Shown here one piece after another: positions 35,395-42,434 of a DNA stretch of 64,000 nt. Source of the stretch: Streptomyces scabiei 87.22 (GTDB lineage Bacteria > Actinomycetota > Actinomycetes > Streptomycetales > Streptomycetaceae); assembly GCF_000091305.1 (NCBI RefSeq), contig NC_013929.1:620001-684000 (forward strand). The letters run 5' to 3'. Position 1 is the first letter of the stretch. Each line of letters opens with the position of its first letter. Both the position numbers and the translations under genes were made by a program. The notes under the pieces were generated by a model. That model ran no database searches and was not told where the DNA came from. It worked only from the letters and a program-made list of their open reading frames with translations.

Positions 35395-36783
35395 TCACAG
35401 GGGGATCGCGCCGGTCAGCAGGGCTCCGGCGGTCATGACGAGGGTGGTGGCGAAGGCCCAGCGGAAGATGAAGCGCTGGTGGTCGCCGAGCGACACACCG
35501 CTCATGCCGACCAGGATGAACGTGGACGCGGTGAGCGGACTGAGCGGGAACCCCGTGGTCATCTGGCCGAGGACGGCGGCCCGGGCGACCTCGGCCGGGT
35601 CCGTGCCGAACCCGTTCGCGGTCTCGGCGAGGACCGGCAGCACCCCGAAGTAGTAGGCGTCCGGGGTGAAGACCAGGCTGAGCGGCATACCGGTGACGGC
35701 CACCACGACGGGCAGGTGCGCACCGAAGGAGTCGGGGACGACGGAGACGAGTGCCTCCGCCATCTCGTCGATCATCCCGGTGCCGGTGAGGATGCCGGTG
35801 AGGACGCCGGCCGCGAAGATCATCGTGGTGACCAGGACCACGCTCCTGGCGTGCCGGTCGAGCAGCGCCTGCTGCTGTTCCCAGGTGGGGTGGTTGACCA
35901 ACAGCGCGATCGCGAACCCGAGGACGAACAGCACCGGCAGCGGCAGGACTTCCCGGATCAGGCAGACCAGGAGCGCGAGGGTGAGGACGAGGTTGAAGAC
36001 GGTCGGCCAGGTCCGCGGCAGCGGCGGGACCCGGAGGGTGCCGGGTCCGTCGCCGGGAGAGGCAGGGAGCCGGGGCTCCCGGTCGGCCGTCTTCGCGGCG
36101 GTGGGTCCGGGGTCGTCCCGCTCGTCCCCGCTCCCACCGTCGTCCGGGGCGGATCCGGACGGGGACAGTGCGGCGAGGCGCCTGCGTTCGCGGCGGCCGA
36201 GCAGGAAGGACGCGAACAGCACCCAGGCGACGCCGAAGCCCATCGCGGGCAGTACGGGCGTGAAGACCTCGGAACTGTCCAGCTTCAGCGCGGCCATGGC
36301 CCGTACGGTGGGACCGCCCCAGGGGACCATGTTCATCACGCCCGCGCCCAGACAGACCACCCCCGACAGCACCAGGGGGTTCATGCCGAGTCTCCGGTAG
36401 ACCGGGAGCAGAGCGGAGACGGTGATGAGGAAGGTGGAGGCACCGTCTCCGTCCAGGGCCACGCACAGGGTCAGCACGGCCGTGGCGACGGTGATCCTTA
36501 AGGGGTCGCCGCGCGCCACACGCAACAGACCCCGGATGAGCGGGTCGAAGAGCCCGGCGTCCACCATCAGACTGAAGTACAGGACGGCGAAGGCGATCAT
36601 GATGCCGGTGGGGGCGACCCTGGACAGTCCCTGGAGTGTCAACTCGCCCAGGTCGCCCGCGAAGCCGCCGATGAGTGCCGCCGACACCGGAAGCAGGATC
36701 AGGGCCACCAGGACCGAGGCGCGTCTGGTCATGGTGAGCAACAGCAGGACGGCGATCGTGGCGAAGCCCAGGGCTGCCAGCAC
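35395..36783 (-). CDS. CitMHS-family carboxylate transporter, 462 aa
   Basis: Eleven or twelve hydrophobic helices, starting with LAALGFATIAVLLLLTMTRR, with family motifs ALDGDGASTFLITVSALLPV and GGPTVRAMAALKLDSSEVF and the C-terminal MTTGFPLSPLTASTFILVG. A charged cytosolic loop of about 70 residues (Ser, Asp, Pro-rich) lies mid-protein. Known CitMHS members import citrate or related carboxylates complexed to divalent metals. GTG 36783 is preferred because it gives the family N-terminus and frees the operator at 36911-36932, which an upstream ATG at 36915 would overlap. It is divergent from the LysR gene. Confidence 0.88.
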   Translation of the reverse strand: MLAALGFATIAVLLLLTMTRRASVLVALILLPVSAALIGGFAGDLGELTLQGLSRVAPTGIMIAFAVLYFSLMVDAGLFDPLIRGLLRVARGDPLRITVATAVLTLCVALDGDGASTFLITVSALLPVYRRLGMNPLVLSGVVCLGAGVMNMVPWGGPTVRAMAALKLDSSEVFTPVLPAMGFGVAWVLFASFLLGRRERRRLAALSPSGSAPDDGGSGDERDDPGPTAAKTADREPRLPASPGDGPGTLRVPPLPRTWPTVFNLVLTLALLVCLIREVLPLPVLFVLGFAIALLVNHPTWEQQQALLDRHARSVVLVTTMIFAAGVLTGILTGTGMIDEMAEALVSVVPDSFGAHLPVVVAVTGMPLSLVFTPDAYYFGVLPVLAETANGFGTDPAEVARAAVLGQMTTGFPLSPLTASTFILVGMSGVSLGDHQRFIFRWAFATTLVMTAGALLTGAIPL

Positions 36784-36910
36784 GGCGGCGCTCGCTTTCT
36801 CGGGGACGGCCCTCGGCGGCGGTGGGCTGGGCGGGCGGAAGCGGGCCGAGGTGTTACGCGAGAGTTTCGGAGCACGGGGGAAGCGCTGTCCAGCATCAAA
36901 CCGAGATCTG

Positions 36911-36932
36911 TCCATGCGATAAGCGCATCAAT
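36911..36932. promoter_or_regulatory. LysR-type binding site 1 (transporter/lysR gap)
   Basis: ATGCGATAAGCGCAT (36914-36928) is a palindrome, ATGCG-N5-CGCAT, containing a perfect T-N11-A LysR box. On the minus strand the 22 bases read ATTGATGCG-CTTAT-CGCATGGA, nearly identical to site 2 at 37916. It lies 30 bases before the lysR start and about 130 bases before the transporter start. Confidence 0.72.
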
Positions 36933-36961
36933 GCTGGGGGCGCGCCCTATGCTCGTCCGCC

Positions 36962-37888
36962 ATGGAGGCCACCACCCTGCGTCAACTGGCGGCGTACACC
37001 GCCGTCGCCCGGGCCGCGAGCTTCACCGCGGCGGCCGCGGAGATGCACGTGTCGCAGTCCTCGCTCAGTCGCGCGGTCGCGGACCTGGAGCGGCAGCTGG
37101 GTGTCCAGCTCCTGGAACGCGACACCCGCAACGTGCAGTTGACCGCGGCGGGCGTGGAGGCGCTGCGAGTCGCCGAGCAGATCGTCACCGCTCACCGGGC
37201 GGGCATGAGGGAGCTCAGGCGCTACCTGCTCGGGGAGTCGGGAGCGGTCGCCGTGGCCACCCTCCCCTCGGTCGCCGCCGTGCTGCTGCCCCGGGTGATC
37301 TCCGCCTTCCGCGAGCGCCGGCCCCAGGTCGCGGTACGCCTCCTGGACGGCCTGGAGCGGTCGGTGCTGGAACGGGTCCTGTCCGGCGACGCGGACTTCG
37401 CGCTCACCACCGTCGGGAACCCTCCGGAGCAGTTGGAGCACCGCCCCCTGGTCCGGGACCGCTTCGTCGCGGTGCTGCCGCAGGGCCACCCGCTCGCCGA
37501 CCGACAGGAGATCACCTGGGAGGAGCTGGCCGGGCAGCCGTTCCTGGCCGTCGGCCGCGATTCGAGCGTGCGGCGGCTCACCGACGCGGCGTTCGCCCAG
37601 ATCGACGCACACGCGGCGCCGGCGGCCGAGGCGGGCAGCGTCGCGACCGTGGGCGGACTGGTGACCGCCGGGCTGGGCGTGTCGGCCATGCCCGCGCTCG
37701 TGCTGCCGCTGATGGGTGCCGGGCCCGTCGTCTGCCGTCCGCTGGTGGACCCCGTCGTGGACCGGCGTCTGGACATCGCGCTGCGCGCCCGGCGCACGCT
37801 CCCGGCGGTGACGGAACGGTTCCTGGAGACGCTGGAGGAGTTCCGCCTCCGCCGGGACCCCCTGCCGCCCGGCGTCTCCTGGGCCTGA
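36962..37888 (+). CDS. LysR-family transcriptional regulator, 308 aa
   Basis: The N-terminal winged HTH (LRQLAAYTAVARAASFTAAA, AEMHVSQSSLSRAVADLERQ, LGVQLLERDTRNVQLTAAG) precedes the two-lobed effector domain (AVATLPSVAAVLLPRVISAF ... GGLVTAGLGVSAMPALVLPL). Normal length. It is divergent from the CitMHS transporter and directly upstream of the CoA-transferase gene on the same strand. Copies of one 22-bp site lie both in front of itself/transporter and in front of the CoA-transferase, so it is the probable activator of both arms, responding to a carboxylate or CoA-pathway intermediate. Confidence 0.92.
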   Translation: MEATTLRQLAAYTAVARAASFTAAAAEMHVSQSSLSRAVADLERQLGVQLLERDTRNVQLTAAGVEALRVAEQIVTAHRAGMRELRRYLLGESGAVAVATLPSVAAVLLPRVISAFRERRPQVAVRLLDGLERSVLERVLSGDADFALTTVGNPPEQLEHRPLVRDRFVAVLPQGHPLADRQEITWEELAGQPFLAVGRDSSVRRLTDAAFAQIDAHAAPAAEAGSVATVGGLVTAGLGVSAMPALVLPLMGAGPVVCRPLVDPVVDRRLDIALRARRTLPAVTERFLETLEEFRLRRDPLPPGVSWA

Positions 37889-37915
37889 GCCGGCGGCGGA
37901 CCTCCCGCGCATTCG

Positions 37916-37937
37916 ATTGATGCGTTTTCCGCATGGA
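37916..37937. promoter_or_regulatory. LysR-type binding site 2 (before CoA-transferase)
   Basis: The plus strand reads ATTGATGCG-TTTTC-CGCATGGA. It matches the minus-strand reading of site 1 at 36911-36932 in 19 of 22 positions, all three differences being in the 5-base centre. Its core ATGCG-N5-CGCAT also satisfies T-N11-A. It starts 28 bases after the lysR stop and about 140 bases before the CoA-transferase start. Confidence 0.72.
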
Positions 37938-38078
37938 TTGATGGCCTTCTGTTGCTCGACAGGCATTTCCCGGTTCCGGCACTCTGAGGACCCGGACGGC
38001 GACGCCCGTGCCGCACCCCACGCGGGGGCGACTCGGTCGGCGCCCCACGCGAACCGCAGGGGCGAGGGAGCGCGATCG

Positions 38079-39296
38079 GTGTCGGACGACGAGCAACACC
38101 CCACGGGAAGCGGTCAGTTGCGCGGGCTGAAGGTGGTCGAGTTCGCCCATGTGGTGGCCGGCCCGCTGGCGGGCTCGATGCTCGCCGACCAGGGGGCCGA
38201 CGTCGTGCACGTGGAACCCCCCGGCGCCGGGGACGCGGCCCGCGCCATGGGGCCCCGGCGCGACGGCGTTCCCCTGTGGTTCAAGGTCGCCGGCCGCAAC
38301 AAACGCTCGGTCACCCTCGATCTGCACCGCGAGCCCGGCCGACGCGTCGCCCACCGGCTCGTCGCCTGGGCGGACGTCGTCATCGTCACCCTGCGCGCCG
38401 GCCGCCTGCGGGACTGGGGACTCGACTGGGACTCCGTGCACCGGCTGAACCCCCGGGCCGTGCTGCTGCAGATCTCCGGCTTCGGCGCCACCTCCTCGCA
38501 GGCGGACGCCCCCGGGTTCGGCAAGGTGGGTGAGGCGCGCAGCGGAGTCGTCCACCTGACCGGCTTCCCCGACGGCCCGCCCGTCCACACCGGCTTCTCG
38601 CACGGTGACGCGGTGACGGGCCTGATGGGTGCCTACGCCGTCCTGGCCGCCCTCCACCGCCGCGACCACGACCCGGACTTCGACGGCGAGTGGATCGACC
38701 TCGCCCTCTTCGAGTCCCTGTTCCGTCTCGTCGAGTGGCAGGTCATCGTCCACGACCAGCTGGGCCAGGTCCCCGCACGCTCCGGCAACCGGTTGGCCGT
38801 CGCACCCGGAGCCGTGATCAACACCTACCGCTCGCGCGACGGCGAGTGGATCACGGTGACCTCCGCGACGCTGCGCTCGGTCCGCAACATCGCCCGCCTG
38901 CTGGGACTTCCCGAGGCGGAGTTCGCCACGGCCCGGCAACAGTACGACCGCCGCTCCCGGTTGGACGAGGGACTGCGCAGCTGGGTGGCACAGCGCGACA
39001 GCGGCGCGTGCCTGGAGGAGTTCGCCCGTGCCGAGGTCGTGGCGTCGCGGGTGTTCGACGCCGCGGACATCGCGGCCGACCCGGTGTACGCCGAACGAGA
39101 GGACATCGTCACCGTCGACGACCCCGATCTCGGCCCGGTGCGTATGCAGGCGGTGCTCCCGCACTTCCGGCAGCGCCCCGGCCGGGTCTGGCGGACGGGC
39201 CCCGCCCTCGGCCAGGACAATCACCTGGTCTACGGAACCTGGCTCGGACTCGGGGCGGACGAACTGGCCGCCCTGGAGAAGAACGATGTCATCTGA
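38079..39296 (+). CDS. CaiB/BaiF-family (class III) CoA-transferase, 405 aa
   Basis: The N-terminal motif LRGLKVVEFAHVVAGPLAGS, then MLADQGADVVHVEPPGAGD, is diagnostic. FKVAGRNKRSVTLDL follows, and SHGDAVTGLMGAYAVLAAL contains the catalytic Asp, which forms the acyl-CoA anhydride. It moves CoA from a donor such as succinyl-CoA to a free carboxylic acid. The start is GTG 38079 with GAGGGAG eight bases upstream. It overlaps the CitE-like lyase gene by 11 bases. The pair resembles itaconate/citramalate-type catabolic modules: acid activation then C-C cleavage. The exact acid is unknown. Confidence 0.9.
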   Translation: MSDDEQHPTGSGQLRGLKVVEFAHVVAGPLAGSMLADQGADVVHVEPPGAGDAARAMGPRRDGVPLWFKVAGRNKRSVTLDLHREPGRRVAHRLVAWADVVIVTLRAGRLRDWGLDWDSVHRLNPRAVLLQISGFGATSSQADAPGFGKVGEARSGVVHLTGFPDGPPVHTGFSHGDAVTGLMGAYAVLAALHRRDHDPDFDGEWIDLALFESLFRLVEWQVIVHDQLGQVPARSGNRLAVAPGAVINTYRSRDGEWITVTSATLRSVRNIARLLGLPEAEFATARQQYDRRSRLDEGLRSWVAQRDSGACLEEFARAEVVASRVFDAADIAADPVYAEREDIVTVDDPDLGPVRMQAVLPHFRQRPGRVWRTGPALGQDNHLVYGTWLGLGADELAALEKNDVI

Positions 39297-40260
39297 GGTG
39301 CTCCCCGGGGCCGGCACGGGAGCGGCCGGCCGGCTCCCGTTGCGCTCCCTGCTCTTCGTCCCCGGCACCCGGACGGACTGGCTGCCCAAGGCACGGGCGG
39401 CGGGCGCCGACGCCGCGGTCCTGGACCTGGAGGACGCCGTACCCGCCGCGCACAGGCTCAGCGCCCGTGCCGGGGTGTCCGAGGCCGTCGCACGGGCCGC
39501 CGACGCACCCGCGGACCAGGCGGATCCCATGGCCCTCTTCGTGCGGGTCAACCCGCTGGAGGGCTGGGCGGAGGCCGAGGAGCTGCGGGCGGTCGTACGG
39601 CCCGGACTCACCGGCGTCGTCCTGCCCAAGGTCCGCTCCGCCCGGGACGTGCGGCTCGCCGACCGGCTGCTCGGCTGGTGCGAACGGGAACAGGGGCTGC
39701 CGCCGGGCCAGGTCGCCCTGGTGCCGCTGCTGGAGACGGCACGTGCGCTGCGCGAGGCCTACGACATCGCGCGGGCCGCCCCGCGCATCGCCTACCTGGG
39801 CGCTCTCACCGCGCCCGGCGGTGACGTGGAACGCGCCGTCGGCTACCGCTGGAGTCCCGAGGGGACCGAGACGACGGCACTGCGCTCCCGCGTTCTGCTG
39901 GACGTCAGGGCGGCCGGAGTGCCGTGCCCGGTCGGCGGAGTGTGGACGCGCGTCGGCGACCTGCCGGGCCTGCGTGCCTTCGCCGAGCAGAACCGCTCCC
40001 TCGGCTACGAGGGCATGATGGCGATCCATCCCTCCCATGTCCCGGTGATCAACGAGGTGTTCTCCCCCGGGCCTGCCGAGCTCGCGCGCTGCGCGGAGCT
40101 GATCGCGGCGGTCGAAGCGGCGCAGGGGGACGGGAGGGGCGCCGTGACGTTCCGGGGCGAGATGGTCGACGAGGCCATGGCCGTCACGGCCCGTCTCGTC
40201 CTCGCACGCCACGCCGCGAGGGCCGGTGGGGCTCGCACGGGCGGCGACCGTCCGGGGTAG
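39286..40260 (+). CDS. HpcH/HpaI-type CoA-ester lyase (CitE-like), 324 aa
   Basis: RSLLFVPGTRTDWLPKA, AVLDLEDAVP and FVRVNPLEGW are the substrate-binding Arg and acidic metal-ligand blocks of the CitE/malyl-CoA/citramalyl-CoA lyase family. VPLLETARAL and GMMAIHPSHVPVINEVF complete the TIM barrel. These enzymes split a 3-hydroxyacyl-CoA into acetyl-CoA and a keto acid. Start ATG 39286 lies inside the CoA-transferase gene, with GGAGAAG upstream, so translation is coupled. It is the logical second step after the CoA-transferase; which hydroxyacyl-CoA it cleaves is not determinable. Confidence 0.9.
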   Translation: MSSEVLPGAGTGAAGRLPLRSLLFVPGTRTDWLPKARAAGADAAVLDLEDAVPAAHRLSARAGVSEAVARAADAPADQADPMALFVRVNPLEGWAEAEELRAVVRPGLTGVVLPKVRSARDVRLADRLLGWCEREQGLPPGQVALVPLLETARALREAYDIARAAPRIAYLGALTAPGGDVERAVGYRWSPEGTETTALRSRVLLDVRAAGVPCPVGGVWTRVGDLPGLRAFAEQNRSLGYEGMMAIHPSHVPVINEVFSPGPAELARCAELIAAVEAAQGDGRGAVTFRGEMVDEAMAVTARLVLARHAARAGGARTGGDRPG

Positions 40261-40330
40261 CCCGCCGGAGTCCTGCGTGACCGTTGTGACCGTTGTGCGG
40301 CCCGGGGGGTCACCGGCCGACTGGATCGGT

Positions 40331-40347
40331 CGACTCAGTCGTATGAT
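40331..40347 (+). promoter_or_regulatory. tetR promoter -10 and adjacent palindrome
   Basis: TATGAT (40342-40347) is a strong -10 hexamer ending 7 bases before the TetR start at 40355, so transcription should begin at or next to the start codon. Directly in front lies the palindrome CGACT-C-AGTCG (40331-40341), which is in the -10/-35 spacer and is a likely TetR operator. The -35 is poor. Confidence 0.55.
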
Positions 40348-40354
40348 GGGGTGT

Positions 40355-40978
40355 ATGGCTCATGTGTCCGCGGCGGAGCGCCGCCCCCAGTTGATCAAGG
40401 CCGCCATCGACCTCATGACGAGGGAGGGCGTCGCCGCCGGGAGCACCCGTGCCATCGCCGCCGAGCTGGGCGTGGCGCAGGCGACGGTGCACTACACCTT
40501 CGGCACCAAGGAGGATCTGTACCGCGCCGTCATGGAGCAGCTCACCCACGACCTGATCACCCAGGTCCAGGCGGCCGCCCCGTCGGACGGCGGCTTCGAG
40601 GAGAGTGTCGCCTCGCTCGCCGCCGCCCTGTGGAAGACCCTGCGCGAACAGCCGACCACTCATCAGCTGCTCACCGAGCTGTCGATGTTCGCCCTGCGCA
40701 CACCCCGGCTGCAGGAGGCCCTCCAGGCCCACTACGGCGAGGTGACGGCGTCGACGACGAAGCTGGTGACCGAGGCGGCCGAACGCACCGGTCACCGGCT
40801 GGCCCAGCCCGCGGAGAACCTGGCCCGGTTCTTCCTCGCCGGCTTCGACGGACTCTCCGTCCAGCACCTCTCCCTGCCCGACGAGGAGGCCGAACGCGTC
40901 GGTCTCCAGGCCCTGGTCTCGGCCGTGGTGGCCCTCGCGGGCGGCCGGCTGGAGCTGGTGACGGTCCCCGTGCTCTGA
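40355..40978 (+). CDS. TetR-family regulator, 207 aa
   Basis: The N-terminal TetR HTH covers residues 8-55 (RRPQLIKAAIDLMTREGVAA, STRAIAAELGVAQATVHYTF, GTKEDLYRAV), followed by an all-helical ligand domain with a TetR_C-like LWKTLREQPTTHQLLTELSM. The ATG at 40355 is preferred. In-frame ATGs at 40343 and 40346 overlap the -10 and are less likely. The transcript may be leaderless. It follows the CitE-like gene by 94 bases and may control it or the convergent MFS exporter at 41049. Confidence 0.88.
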   Translation: MAHVSAAERRPQLIKAAIDLMTREGVAAGSTRAIAAELGVAQATVHYTFGTKEDLYRAVMEQLTHDLITQVQAAAPSDGGFEESVASLAAALWKTLREQPTTHQLLTELSMFALRTPRLQEALQAHYGEVTASTTKLVTEAAERTGHRLAQPAENLARFFLAGFDGLSVQHLSLPDEEAERVGLQALVSAVVALAGGRLELVTVPVL

Positions 40979-40987
40979 CGACCGCAC

Positions 40988-41031
40988 AAACGGTCGCCGT
41001 CCCCCTGGTTCGGTGGGGACGGCGACCGTTT
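40988..41031. terminator. Bidirectional hairpin terminator between tetR and MFS gene
   Basis: Perfect 17-base arms (40988-41004 and 41015-41031) around a 10-base loop, with A and T runs at the ends on both strands. It sits between convergent genes, 10 bases after the tetR stop and 18 bases before the MFS stop. Confidence 0.85.
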
Positions 41032-41048
41032 CCGTGGAGGCGGGCGTA

Positions 41049-42236
41049 TCAGGGGGCGGGCATGGGGGCGGACCGGTGCCGGCCGTGGGCCGTGGCGCCG
41101 TCCACCGTCATCCTCAGCAGGGGCAGGGAGGCGACGAACGTACCGGCGCCGAGGACGACGCCCAGCACCCCCGCACCCGCGCCGTCGAGAAGGGCACCGA
41201 CGGCCAGCGGTCCGACACCCGTGCCGAGCGCGCCCGCGCCGCTGAGCGAGGCCACCAGCCGTCCGCTCGCGTCGATGAGGGAGGCGGCGGCCAGCATCTG
41301 GACCAGGACGGCCAGTTGGCAGGTCTGCCACAGGACGGCCGCGACGACGAAGAGCACCGGGTCGTGCGTGACGATCAGGGCCGTCATCGACACGGCCTGA
41401 AGGGCGACGAAGAACGCCATCGACCGCATGCGTCCGAAGCGCCGGGCGGCGAGAGGGCCCACGACGGCACCGGCGAGCGCCACCACACTGGCCGCCGCGA
41501 GGACCGCCGACACGACCGAGTGGGACATACCGGTGTGCTCGCGCCCCAGGACGGAGGTGTACGACCACGCCCCCTGGGTGACGGCCCACAGCAGCGCGGT
41601 TCCGGCGAGCAGCACGGCCGACGGCCTCGCCGGAGAGGGTTCGGCGCCCCCGAGTGACGGGCCGTCCTGTGCTCCGGGGCCGTCGGGCAGTCCGCGCACC
41701 AGCGGCCAGGCGAGCAGGCAGCCCAGTGCCATCAGCAGGAAGCCGGTGCCCCCGCCCACGTCGTGGTTGGCGGCGGCGACACCCATCAGCAGCAGTGCCG
41801 TCGCGCAGACGGTGCCGGAGACGACGACCGCCGAGGTCCGGTCGGCGTCGTCGGTGGCGGCGAGGGCGGCGGTGGCCGAGGCGTAGACCGCGCCGAGCCC
41901 GGCGCCGATCACGAGGTTGGCCAGGATCAGCAGGACGGGGTCGGAAGCGGCCGTCGCGCCGAGGAAGCCCGTCCCGGAGACGGCGAGCCCCAGGCGGGCC
42001 ATCCGCACCCGCCCGGGTCGCGCGGCGCGTCCGGCGAGCAGCAGGGTGACGAGCGCGGTCGCCGTCAGCTGGGCCGCCGCGACGAGTCCCGCGCCGGAGT
42101 CCGACAGCGCGAAGCGCGAGGCGAAGTCGTCGACGAAGACGGGCATCACGTTCGCTCCCCCGTTGCCCAGGGTCACTCCGGCGACGAGCGCCACCGCGAC
42201 GCCGAGGGTGAGGGCGGAGCCGCCCCGGGCGGTCAT
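41049..42236 (-). CDS. Major facilitator superfamily transporter, 395 aa
   Basis: Twelve hydrophobic helices in two six-helix halves, the first starting ALTLGVAVALVAGVTLGN; RAARPGRVRMARLGL is a weak motif-A-like loop between helices 2 and 3, and the central cytosolic loop is about residues 178-200. No specific substrate signature is seen; it resembles drug/sugar-efflux type MFS proteins. Start ATG 42236. It is convergent with tetR across a shared terminator and downstream of the P450 gene on the same strand, separated from it by a hairpin. Confidence 0.85.
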   Translation of the reverse strand: MTARGGSALTLGVAVALVAGVTLGNGGANVMPVFVDDFASRFALSDSGAGLVAAAQLTATALVTLLLAGRAARPGRVRMARLGLAVSGTGFLGATAASDPVLLILANLVIGAGLGAVYASATAALAATDDADRTSAVVVSGTVCATALLLMGVAAANHDVGGGTGFLLMALGCLLAWPLVRGLPDGPGAQDGPSLGGAEPSPARPSAVLLAGTALLWAVTQGAWSYTSVLGREHTGMSHSVVSAVLAAASVVALAGAVVGPLAARRFGRMRSMAFFVALQAVSMTALIVTHDPVLFVVAAVLWQTCQLAVLVQMLAAASLIDASGRLVASLSGAGALGTGVGPLAVGALLDGAGAGVLGVVLGAGTFVASLPLLRMTVDGATAHGRHRSAPMPAP

Positions 42237-42350
42237 CGTCCGCTCCGGAGCGGGTGGCGGGACGGGGCGGTCGGTCCTCGGCGGAGTGCCGAGCGGGCGA
42301 CAGGCATGGGAACCTCACGAGTTCGGGGCGGGAGTCAGGGTGGTGAAGGT

Positions 42351-42387
42351 GCGGGGCCTCGGACGAGGGGAACGTCCGAGGCCCCGC
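42351..42387 (-). terminator. Hairpin terminator after P450 gene
   Basis: Perfect 15-base arms (42351-42365 and 42373-42387) with a 7-base loop AGGGGAA, 48 bases beyond the P450 stop on the minus strand. Confidence 0.75.
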
Positions 42388-42434
42388 CGGAGGGCGGGCG
42401 CGGCGCGGGGCCGGCGCCGCACCGCCGTGGTCGG

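Noticed and set aside
36784..36915. 44-residue N-terminal extension of the CitMHS transporter from ATG 36915
   Set aside because: It would place the start codon inside the LysR site, and the extension is Pro/Arg-rich, unlike family members, which begin directly with the first membrane helix.
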